From assembly GCF_963082655.1 (NCBI RefSeq), contig NC_081553.1:206818935-206882934 (forward strand): a DNA stretch of 64,000 nt, written 5' to 3'. Origin of the DNA: Stomoxys calcitrans. Its lineage: Eukaryota; Arthropoda; Insecta; Diptera; Muscidae. The notes below the pieces were generated by a model that saw nothing but the letters and a program-made list of their open reading frames with translations, ran no database searches and had not been told where the DNA came from. A program made the translations under genes and the position numbers. Below, in pieces: positions 55,861 through 64,000 of this stretch (the stretch's first letter is position 1; each line of letters starts with the position of its first letter).

Positions 55861-56098
55861 TTGGGTTGCCCAAAAAGTAATTGCGGATTTTTTAAAAGAA
55901 AGTAAATTCATTTTTAATAAAACTTAAAATGAACTTTAATCAAATATACTTTTTTTACACTTTTTTTCTAAAGTAACAGTAAAGTAACAGCTGATAACTG
56001 ACAGAAGAAAGAATGCAATTACAGAGTCATAAGCTGTGATAAATTTTGTCAACGCCGACTATATGAAAAATCCGCAATTACTTTTTGGGAATCCCAAT
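55861..56098 (+). mobile_element. Mariner MITE, copy 6
   Basis: Ends TTGGGTTGCCCAAAAAGTAA and ACTTTTTGGGAATCCCAA; TA at 55859-55860 and 56099-56100. Confidence 0.9.
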
Positions 56099-56105
56099 AT
56101 AAGGT

Positions 56106-56175
56106 AGAAATTGGCACAGGGCACTCCATAGGGGGCATTTTATGGTCACTCCTATGGTTGACCACCATGCAAATT
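56106..56175 (+). pseudogene. Group 1 LINE, RT GTPQG motif fragment
   Basis: GGCACAGGGCACTCCATAGG, then GGTCACTCCTATGG, matches the GTPQGGISSPLLW codons of LINE G (45617-45665). Only about 70 bp. Confidence 0.5.
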
Positions 56176-56194
56176 TTGCCCTTAAACATTCCAC

Positions 56195-56808
56195 TAGGTT
56201 AGGTTAGGTTGAAAAGAGGGTGCAGATATTAATCCGCCCCATGCCACTATGGACATACACCTAAGCCAGTAAACGGCTTGTTGTGCCCTCTAAAAACTAT
56301 AAAACCTCTTAAAAGAAAATTTTAAGTTAGGAATTCCGTGGTACTTACAAAATCCTTAATTGTTTTCAATGCCACTCCCTTAAGTTGGTTCATGTCTGGT
56401 ATTGCGTCTCCACCTAAGTGCCGGTAACTGTTAGACGCGAAAGCCGGACAATGGCAAAGGAAATTCTCCAACGTCTCATCATCTTCCCCGCATGCTCTAT
56501 GGGCAATGACATAAGAAATGCTTCAACGTCTCATCATCTTCCCCGCATGCTCTATGGGCAATGACATAGGAAATGCTCCTACGTCTCATCATCTTCCCCA
56601 CATGCCCTATACATGCTATCACTTGCCGCACCGATTTTACATAAGTGAACTCGAAGTCCTACATGTCCCGTCGTGATACCAATAGCGGCATAGCTATTGC
56701 TTCTTGTAGCTTCTTCTTACTGCCTTTCAGTAACAGCCTCTTCTTCTAACGATCTGGATTACCCCATAGGATTTTCGCCATCCTACCGACCGTTTCGCTG
56801 TTGAAGAA
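56195..56808 (-). mobile_element. LINE I: 3' end of a group 1 LINE
   Basis: Tail TAGGTTAGGTTAGGTT at 56195-56210, 3' UTR block with the complement of ACAAGCCG.TTACTGGCTTA, and C-terminal segment up to AACAGCGAAACGGTCGG at 56808. Its 5' break coincides with the junction of the 355-bp duplications in LINEs G and H. A 55-bp unit is present three times at 56471-56635. Confidence 0.8.
56471..56635 (-). repeat. 55-bp unit repeated three times in LINE I
   Basis: ACGTCTCATCATCTTCCCC recurs at 56471, 56526 and 56581 with CATGC(T/C)CTATGGGCAATGACATA between. LINE B has a single copy at the same place (4470-4500), so the repeat is private to this copy. Confidence 0.9.
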
Positions 56809-57505
56809 ATATGTCAAAGGGCCTAACACATCTCACTGTCCCAAATTTCAGCAAAATCGGATAATGAATGTGGCTATTATGGGCCTTACACCATAAATCG
56901 GAGGATCGGTCTATATGGCAGCTATATCCAAATCTGAACCGATCTGGACCAAATTAAAGAAACATGTCAAAGGGCCTAAGACAACTCACTGTCTCAAATT
57001 TCATCGAAATCGAACCATAAATGTGGCTTTTATGGGCCTTAGACCCTAAATCGGAGGATCGGTCTATATGGCAGCTATATCCAAATCTGGACCGATCTGA
57101 GCCAAATTGACAAAGAATGTTGAAGGGCACTAACACAACTCACTGTCCCAAATTTCAACAAAATCGGATAATAAATGTGGCTTTTATGGGCCTAAGACCC
57201 TAAATCGGCGGATCGGTCTATATGGGGGCTATATCAAGATATAGTCCGATATAGCCCATCTTCGAATTTAACCTGCTTATAGACAAAAAAAGAATCTGTG
57301 CAAAATTTCAGCTCAATATCTCTATTTTTAAAGACTGTAGCGTGATTTCAACAGACAGACGGACGGACATGGCTAGATCGCCTTAGATTTTTACGCTGAT
57401 CAAGAATATATATACTTTATAGGGTCGGAAATGGATATTTCGATGTGTTGTAAACGGAATGACAAAATGAATATACCCCCATCCTTCGGTGGTGGGTATA
57501 AAAAC
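56809..57505 (-). mobile_element. HINE type 2, 5' half
   Basis: Monomers with GGAGGATCGGTCTATATGG at 56903 and 57055 and GGCGGATCGGTC at 57207 (152-153 bp apart), microsatellite GACAGACGGACGGACATGGC at 57353-57372, and 5' end CCATCCTTCGGTGGTGGGTATAAAAA to 57505. The 3' end is cut by LINE I. Confidence 0.8.
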
Positions 57506-57770
57506 GAATATTGTATTAAAATTTTGGTCCAAGTACCCAGAGAGCTGCCCCAACCCCAAAACTCCTCTAAACAGATATATTCGCGTTCCTATCAATATGG
57601 GACTTAAAATGAAAAGTATTCGGCATTAGATTACAAATATGGCATACAAAATTAGGTCCAAGCAATGGGAGGTTACCCCACCTCCAAATACCCCCAAAAG
57701 GGCATATTAGCCAACCATGGCTATATGAGACCCAAATGAAAGGTATTTGGGAGTAGAAAACGAATGGACC
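57506..57770. repeat. Tandem repeat of about 125 bp, two units
   Basis: GGTCCAAGTACCCAGAGAGC (about 57528) and GGTCCAAGCAATGGGAGG (about 57655) start two similar units. Each contains AATATGGGACTTAAAATGAAAAGTATTCGG or CTATATGAGACCCAAATGAAAGGTATTTGGG. It is a different repeat type from the HINE core. Confidence 0.6.
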
Positions 57771-58345
57771 CCTGGTCCACTCCGCTCTCTACTTTTGATC
57801 CATACATGTAACATGATCTTCCAGATGGCAATACTAGGGTTCCTTCAATCCAAGACTCTGCCGCTTGCTGCAGAGCCTTGCACTCGACCTCAATGTTCTT
57901 CTCAGGTATCCGATCGGAAACCTATTCCATTTCTCCCAGGTTTCCTGTCATCGCCTCGATTATACCGCGATAGTATGAGCTGCCTCAGTGACTTCCTCAC
58001 ACTTGTTTTGTATGTCAATGGGTCGGATATCTAGAATAGTCTCCAGTGTCTTAGTGGGCGTGGTCCTGTTCTCTGAACCTGTTGTATGGTCCTTATGTTG
58101 CACTTTGTCTCCATAGCAGTTCACCAAACTACTGAAGCGTAAGTAGGTACTGGTCTAATCACGCTCATGTAGAGCCAGTGGAGTATCCTCGGTTTCAGGC
58201 CCCATTTCGAGCCTATGGCCCGTCTACGTAGCGCCCAACATCTGTGAGCCTACTCAGTATTCTCATGAATGTGACTCTTCCAATTTAGTTTCCTGTCCAA
58301 GATCACACCTAAGTATTTGGCCTCGTCAGAAATCTAATTTGGAGA
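57771..58345 (-). mobile_element. LINE J: group 1 LINE, RT thumb to RNase H
   Basis: The minus strand carries EAKYLGVILDRKLNWKSHIH-like sequence (58330-58260), the thumb (complement of GCCAGTGGAGTATCCTCGG), IQQVQRT and ALxTILDIRPIDIQ, then the start of RNase H (MYGSK..ED, with Cys-Met-Tyr in place of CYTDG). This means the first catalytic Asp is lost. Collinear with LINE G 45920-46530. Confidence 0.75.
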
Positions 58346-58358
58346 TAGATTCCATATA

Positions 58359-58595
58359 TTGGGTTGACCAAAAAGTAATTGCGGATTTTTTACAAGAAAA
58401 TATATGCATTTTTAATAAAACTTTGAATGAACTTTAATCAAATATAATTTTTTTACACTTTTTTTCTAAAGCAAGCTAAAAGTAACAGCTGATAACTGAC
58501 AGAAGAAAGAATGCAATTACAGAGTCATAAGCTGTGAAAAATTTTGTCAACGCCGACTATATGAAAAATCCGCAATTACTTTTTGGGCAACCAGA
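58359..58595 (+). mobile_element. Mariner MITE, copy 7
   Basis: Left end TTGGGTTGACCAAAAAGTAA, right end ACTTTTTGGGCAACCAGA; TA at 58357-58358 and 58596-58597. Inserted beside LINE J. Confidence 0.88.
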
Positions 58596-59560
58596 TATAT
58601 GTATGTTTGTCCGATTTGGATTTATATTTCAATAATGGGACATTTTTTAACCGATGTTCAAGAAAGTTGACACAAAGGATTCTCTTATGACCCTTTTCCT
58701 CCCTTTCATCACCACCATTGCTACGCCAATGGTTCTGAGAGAAGCAAAAGCTTTGACAGAAGGTTAACTTAAATGCATATTAACCCATGCAGGGTTCATT
58801 CACCAAATGCGCACGTAAACAAAGTCATTTTATAGAGAGCGAGAGAGAGAGGGAGCGAGGGCAGTACAGTACAAGACAGAGCTGAGTTTGTTGATTGTGG
58901 GGTAATGGTTGAAAACTATTCAAATATAAAGTATAAAGCAGGTCAACTGCTGTAAACAAACTACAAAGTCCATATGCAGGGTGATTTCTTTTTTTTCTGC
59001 TCGTAGAGTTGGTAAGAAAATGAAGAGGAAGAGGAAGAGGAGAGTTGTTTAAAAATAGTTTACATATAACGACAGCGACAACAACAACAACAACGAGCGA
59101 CAGCACAGTTTGGTGCGTAATAAAATTGAAAATAATTTCCATGGATAATGGCATGCGTTGAGAGTACATAGGGTTGTGCCATAAATGAAATTGTAATTTG
59201 TGCAAAGGACACCCATATATGTATGTGTGTATGTGAGTGTGTTCTGTTGCTTTCTTAGTTTCTACATTTAGGCATATCTCAGAGTAATGTTCGTGACCTA
59301 TACCACAATATTGGGCTTAAATTGTTTCATGACTTTAAGTCCATTGGCTAGCCTTCTCGAAAATTGTGGTAAACTAGCATATGGTCATAAGAATTCTTCA
59401 GAAAAGGACTTGTTTTTAGGAAACCTGAATTTATTGGGAAGTACAGGTTATGGCATTGCAGTGTGTAGTTTTATGTTGACAGCTTATTTCACTTAGGGAA
59501 AACTGATATGAGTATGCCAATCAATGAAAGTGGTTGATTGGACCAACTGAAATGGTTGTA
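58596..59560. other. Spacer with no recognised gene
   Basis: GAGAGAGAGAG at 58838-58852, GAAGAGGAAGAGGAAGAGG near 59020-59040, ACAACAACAACAAC near 59079-59094. The 126-codon minus frame 58825-59205 is built on these simple repeats. No gene supported. Confidence 0.5.
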
Positions 59561-59564
59561 AAAA

Positions 59565-60472
59565 ATGGTTTGCTACGCAGACGATGTCAGAAAACTTCTA
59601 AGGGGTAAGAATCCGAACCAGCTATGCAGAGGGGCCGAAAGGGTCTGCCCTATGGCATATGACTGGGCTAGACCCAGAGGTCTCAATGTTAACCCAGAGC
59701 AGACTGAAATATGCCTGTTCAGGAAGATGAAGGTAGGCCAATTTAACCACCACGTTTCCTCAATAGAAAGATTTCGATATCTGAAAAGGTCAAATACTTA
59801 GGACAAGAAACAGATTTGGAAGTGTCACATTCAGAAGCTTACTGAGAAGGTTCACAGATTTTGGACACTATGTAGACGGGCCGTAGGCTCGGAATGGGGC
59901 CTGAATCCGAGGATAGTCTACTGGCTCTACAGGAGCATGATTTGACCAATACTTACTTACGCCTCAGTAGTTTGGTGGACTGCTATGGAGAAAAAGGGCA
60001 ACCTAAGGACCATGCAACAGGTTCAGAGAACATGTTGTCCTGGCATAGGCGGAGCAATTAGGACTACGTCCACTGGGGCACTGGAGACTACTCTAGATAT
60101 CCGACCCATTGATATACAGATTAAGTGTGAGGCAGCCACTGCGGCTATGAGACTTTATGCGATGGGAAAATGGTTTGGTTGACTGCTGTGGATAAAAAGG
60201 GCAACCTAAGGACCATACAACAGGTTCAGAGAACATGTTGTCTCGGCATAGGCGGAGCGATTAGGACTACGCCCTCAAGGGCACTGGAGACTATTCTAGA
60301 TATCCGACCCATTGATATACAGATTAAGTGTGAGGCAGCCACTGCGGCTATGAGACTCTATGCGATGGGAAAATGGATTGAGGATGAGAGCAGCTCATAT
60401 CATCGCGGTATAATCGAGGCGACGATAGGAAACCTTGGAAGGAAGGGAAGAGGTTTCCTATCGGATACCTGA
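59565..60472 (+). pseudogene. RT palm end, thumb and connection of LINE H
   Basis: Frames at 59565-59801, 59985-60182 and 60170-60472 give ADDVRKLLRGKNPN, GLNVNPEQTEICLF, VWWTAMEKKGN and QRTCCPGIGGAIRTT, the last two repeated 203 bp later as LTAVDKKGN and QRTCCLGIGGAIRTT. ALETILDIRPIDIQIKCEAA is the group 1 connection motif. Confidence 0.8.
59971..60376 (+). repeat. 203-bp tandem duplication in LINE H
   Basis: TTTGGTGGACTGCTATGGAG at 59971 and TTTGGTTGACTGCTGTGGAT at 60174 start two copies that end in GCGATGGGAAAATGG. Not present in LINE G at the corresponding site (46120-46320). Confidence 0.88.
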
Positions 60473-60542
60473 GATGAAGCTTGAAGTCGAGTGAGAGGCA
60501 CTGCTGCCAGCGGCACAATCTTGGATTAACGGAACCCTAGTA

Positions 60543-61370
60543 TTGCCATCTGGAAGATCATGTTACACGGATCGATCAAAGCTAGAGGACGGAGTGGGCC
60601 TGGGGGTCTACATTGAGAATCCAGGGACTGAGATCTGTTTAAGACTACCTGACCATAATAAGGTCCTGCAGGCAGAGATCCTGGCGATCACGCAATGCGT
60701 GAGGTGGTGTCGTGCAAACGCAAGGACGTAGAGTGCGATCATCTTTAGGGACAGTAAAATTGCCATAAGGGCAATAACAACCTGGAGGGTAAGGTCACGA
60801 ACAGTCTTGCAGTGTAAGAAGGAGATAAACGCCTTCTCTGAGGATGGCAAAATCCGCATGGTTTGGGTGTCGGGCCATAACGGTGCAAAGGGAAATGAAA
60901 GGGCAGACGATTTGGCGGCGTAGACCAGAGGACTGCCGTCAATAAACTTGGTTAACCCGAAGTCTTTCGGGTCGACGGAGTCTGAGTTATGGGTGTGTGC
61001 GAGGAATGCGCATGCAACTCTGGGGAATAGCGAAACCGTCGATCACGGAATGGGTGTGGTAGTGTGGTGCTGTCACGAGGACGTAGAGTGCGATCATCTT
61101 TAGGGACAGTAAAATTGCCATAAGGGCAATAACAACCTGGAGGGTAAGGTCACGAACAGTCTTGCAGTGTAAGAAGGAGATAAACGCCTTCTCTGAGGAT
61201 GGCAAAATCCGCATGGTTTGGGTGCGAGCCATAACGGAGTAAGGCGCAGTGAAAGGACAGACGATTTCGTGGTGTAGACCAGAGGACTGCCGTCAATAGA
61301 CATGGTTAACCCGAAGTCTTTCGGGTCGACGGAGTCCGAGTTAAGGGAGTGGGCGATGAATGCGCATGCA
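60543..61370 (+). pseudogene. RNase H of LINE H with 355-bp duplication
   Basis: The frame 60543-60731 gives SCYTDRSKLEDGVGLGVYIE: the catalytic TDG reads TDR. The Glu of QAEILAITQCVRWC is present. The second half (DSKIAIRAI/ KIRMVWVSGHNGAKGNERADDL) occurs near 60745-60920 and again from 61080 (GAGTGCGATCATC at 60731 and 61086, period 355). Both have an in-frame TAG near the GNERADD region (GCGTAGACC and GTGTAGACC). Confidence 0.82.
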
Positions 61371-61824
61371 ACTCTGTGGAATAACGAAACGGTCGGTAGA
61401 ATGGCGAATGGTGGGATCCAGGTCGTGAGAAGACGAGGCTATTACTGAAAGGAAGTAAGAAGGAGTCAGTATAGCTTTCGAGCTCATTTATGTTTAATCG
61501 GAGCGGCAAGTTATAGCATGTGTAGAGCATGCGGAGAAGATGATGAGACGTTGAAGCATTTCCTTTGTCATTGCCCGGCTTTCGGGTCTAACAGATACCG
61601 GCACTTAAGTGGAGACAGAATACCAGACATCAACCAACTTAGGGGAGTGGCATAGAAAACAAACAAGGATTTTGGAAATCCTAACTTAGTTTTCTCTTTC
61701 GAGATTACATTTTTTTTAAGTATTTAGAGCGCACAACAAGCCGATTACTGGCTTAGGTGTATGTCCATTGTAGCATGGAGTGGATTAACATACGCAGACT
61801 CTTTTCAACCTAACCTAACCTAAA

Positions 61825-62100
61825 TAATGGGGAACAGTTGAATGATGGGTAAGAAATATGGGTGCGAGCAATAGACGAAGCGATTGTCGTTACTAGGGGC
61901 TGAGTGGTGGGCTCAGAGATGGATCGAGAGATGGATCGAGAGATGGATCGAGAGCTGGGCTGGGAGATGGATCGTGATATGGTCTCAGAGATGATAATGA
62001 TCTGATTAATAAGATGACGTCCAGACACGCGATGAATAGAGAAATTATATGGAAATGTGAATGGATTATGGATTATATGGATTGTGAAATTATATGTGGT
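61825..62100. repeat. Spacer with GAGATGGATCGA minisatellite
   Basis: GGATCGAGAGATGGATCGAG and related 15-bp units occupy about 61914-61985. The flanks are AT-rich without recognised features. Confidence 0.6.
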
Positions 62101-62362
62101 GAATGTTTTAACCGATTTCGCTGAAATTTAGCACCACGAGTTCTGTTTTAACCTTCGAGATTACTACCGAGTATGGTCGACATCGGATTCAGTTGCCAGC
62201 CATATAGATCGATTTCCGAGTTTAAATTCCTGTGACAATAAAAGCACGCTTATTAATCGATTTCGCTGTAATTGTAATTGACAGTGGAGAATTTGTGAGG
62301 CTCTTCGACATTCGTTTTCAATATGGTTCAGATTTGTCTTTATCCAAATATAATATTCTTTA
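62101..62362 (+). mobile_element. Decayed HINE monomers
   Basis: CGATTTCGCTGAAATTTAGCACCACG, GTATGGTCGACATCGG and CCAGCCATATAGATCGATTTCC are monomer landmarks of the type 2 array. No ends present. Confidence 0.55.
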
Positions 62363-63452
62363 CCAATTATACTCACCACAATAGGATAGGGGTATACTAG
62401 TCTAGTCATTCTGTTTGTAACACCTCGAAATATACGTCTAAGACCCCATAAAGTCTATAGATTTCTGATCATCTCGACGCTCTGGGTCGATCTAGACATG
62501 TCTATCCGTCCGTCTGTCGAAATCACATAGCGGTCGAATGCGTTAAGCTAGCCGCTTGAAATTTTGCACACATACTTAATATTGATGTAGGTCATTGGGG
62601 ATTGCAAATGGGCCATATGGGTTCAGATTTGGATATAGCTCCTATATAAAACGATCTCCAGATTTGAATTCTTGAGCCCCTAGAAGCCGCAAATTTAGTC
62701 CGATTTGGCTGACATTTTGCATATAGTGTTCTGTTATGACTTCCAACAATTGTGCCTTGTACGGCCTAAATCGGTCTATAACCTGATATATTGGGTTGCC
62801 CAAAAAGTAATTGCGGATTTTTCATATAGTCGGCGTTGACAAATTTTTTCACAGTTTGTGACTCTGTAATTGCATTCTTTCTTCTGTCAGTTATCAGCTG
62901 TTACTTTTAGCTTGCTTTAGAAAAAAAGTGTAAAAAAAGTATATTTGATTAAAGTTTATTCTAAGTTTTATTAGAAATGCATTTACTTTCTTTTAAAAAA
63001 TCCGCAATTACTTTTTGGGCAACCCAATAGCTCCCATTTAAACCGGTATCCCGATTTGACTTCTTGAGTCCTTACAAGCCGCAATTTTTCACCGATTTGG
63101 CTGAAATTTTGCACGTGATGTTTCGATGGACTTTTAACAACTGTGCCAACAACAATTCGAATCGGTCAATAACCTTCTAGAGTTCCCATACAAACCGATC
63201 TCCCGATTTGACTTCTTGAGCCCTTACAAACCGCAGTTTGTCTCCGATTTGGCTGAAATTTTGCACGCGATGTTCCGTTATAACTTCTAACAACCGTGCC
63301 AAGGATGGTCCGAATCGGTCTATAACCTGAAATAGCTTCCATATAAACCAGTCTCTCGATTACCCTAGTTCGGTTCCTAGAAGCTTAATATTTGCTGGTT
63401 TGACAAAAGTTTGGTATGTAGAATAAAATGATGCCCTTCAACTAGATTTATT
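62363..63452 (+). mobile_element. HINE type 1 variant split by a MITE
   Basis: 5' end TTATACTCACCACAATAGGAT; microsatellite reduced to TATCCGTCCGTCTG (62502-62517); four monomers with CTTGAGCCC.TA.AA.CCGCAA. A MITE at 62791-63027 splits one. The 3' hairpin is absent; the element is cut by the HINE beginning at 63453. Confidence 0.75.
62791..63027 (-). mobile_element. Mariner MITE, copy 8
   Basis: Ends TTGGGTTGCCCAAAAAGTAA and TTACTTTTTGGGCAACCCAA; TA at 62789-62790 and 63028-63029. Removing it and one TA restores the monomer phrase ACCTGATATAGCTCCCAT exactly. Confidence 0.92.
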
Positions 63453-64000
63453 ATACCCACCACCGAAGGATGGGGGTATATTCATTTTGTCATTCCGTTT
63501 GCAACACATCGAAATATCCATTTCCGACCCTATAAAGTATATATATTCTTGATCAGCGTAAAAATCTAAGACGATCTAGGCATGTCCGTCCGTCTGTCCG
63601 TCTGTCTGTTGAAATCACGCTACAGTCTTTAAAAATAGAGATATTGAGCTGAAATTTTGCACAGATTCTTTTTTTGTCCATAAGCAGGTTAAGTTCGAAG
63701 ATGGGCTATATCGGACTATATCTTGATATAGCCCCCATATAGACCGATCCGCCGATTTAGGGTCTTAGGCTCATAAAAGCCACATTTATTATCCGATTTT
63801 GTTGAAATTTGGGACAGTGAGTTGTGTTAGGCCCTTCGACATCTTTTGTCAATTTGGCTCAGATCGGTCCAGATTTGGATATAGCTGCCATATAGACCGA
63901 TCCTCCGATTTAGAGTCTAATGCCCATAAAAGCCACATTTATGGTCCGATTTCGCTGAAATTTGGGACAGTGAGTTGTGTTAGGCCCTTCGACATCCTTT
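63453..64000 (+). mobile_element. HINE type 2, cut by window edge
   Basis: 5' end TTATACCCACCACCGAAGGATG, then the block through CCTATAAAGTATATATATTC, microsatellite CCGTCCGTCTGTCCGTCTGTC (63587-63608) and two and a half monomers. Differs from 30341-30900 at only a few positions, suggesting a recent common source. Confidence 0.85.

Larger units (their letters stand above)
59561..61824 (+). mobile_element. LINE H: group 1 LINE from YADD to tail
   Basis: Starts at MVCYADDVRKLLRGKNPNQL, with YADD intact, and continues through thumb, connection, RNase H, C-terminal segment (DETLKHFLCHCPAFGSN) and the tail CAACCTAACCTAACCTAA at 61807-61824. Carries a 203-bp duplication (59971-60376) and a 355-bp RNase H duplication with the same junction as LINE G. 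5'-truncated just before the active site. Confidence 0.85.

Noticed and set aside
58825..59205. 126-codon minus-strand frame
   Set aside because: Encoded by GAG, GAAGAG and CAA simple repeats.

Overview
The window looks like intergenic, repeat-dominated nuclear DNA of a higher fly. I infer a muscoid (calyptrate) fly from four things: AT-rich sequence, DINE-1/Helentron-like non-autonomous elements, LINEs of the I superfamily (with RNase H) and an Hsmar1-like mariner MITE. The genus is a guess; the families, coordinates and breaks are read from the sequence. No complete host gene is visible. The only host-gene candidate is a possible first coding exon at 15287-15447 (-). No tRNA or rRNA gene and no CRISPR array was seen; the only tRNA-like sequence is a SINE at 3721-3882 (-).

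The largest component is a set of DINE-like elements (called HINEs here). I define their + orientation as a 5' subterminal repeat (TATACCCTCCACCAT in type 1, ATACCCACCACC in type 2), a GTCY-rich microsatellite, a central array of 153-bp monomers containing TATATGGCAGCTATAT, the reverse complement of the subterminal repeat, a TTCGGCCSGGCCGAA hairpin, and a terminal ACTTGTT. Near-complete copies lie at 16263-17908 (+), 23897-25588 (-), 30341-32150 (+) and 33873-36626 (-). Many others are truncated, nested or joined head to head. A further kind keeps the HINE ends but carries a different array of about 120 bp (22164-22882, 25600-26835).

The second component is broken non-LTR retrotransposons with APE endonuclease, reverse transcriptase and RNase H pieces. 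Group A is at 1761-4112 (+) and 55590-55830 (+). Group 1 is at 4192-4654 (-), 6225-6893 (-), 45598-48086 (+), 56195-56808 (-), 57771-58345 (-) and 59561-61824 (+). Group 2 is at 9833-13380 (-) and 27244-29552 (+). Pre-RT fragments lie at 5040-5455, 30060-30310 and 32157-32420, and an RTE-type fragment at 29655-30035. All are dead: 5'-truncated, frameshifted, with altered or missing YADD motifs. Many carry internal tandem duplications of 55-459 bp. Several 3' ends carry CCTAA repeats, and the SINE ends the same way.

The third component is DNA transposons: eight copies of a mariner MITE of about 235 bp with TA duplications, mostly inside HINEs, and two relics of Tc1/mariner-type transposases (4793-5030 + and 19786-20866 -). 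The remaining spacers (561-1760, 6894-8140, 14551-16262, 17909-18644, 21120-21800, 22883-23890, 32421-33872, 38871-39660, 50165-51640, 58596-59560) are AT-rich with simple repeats and no convincing gene.

The parts do not form a gene pathway. They form a layered record of insertions: HINEs first, LINEs and MITEs into them, then local tandem duplication.
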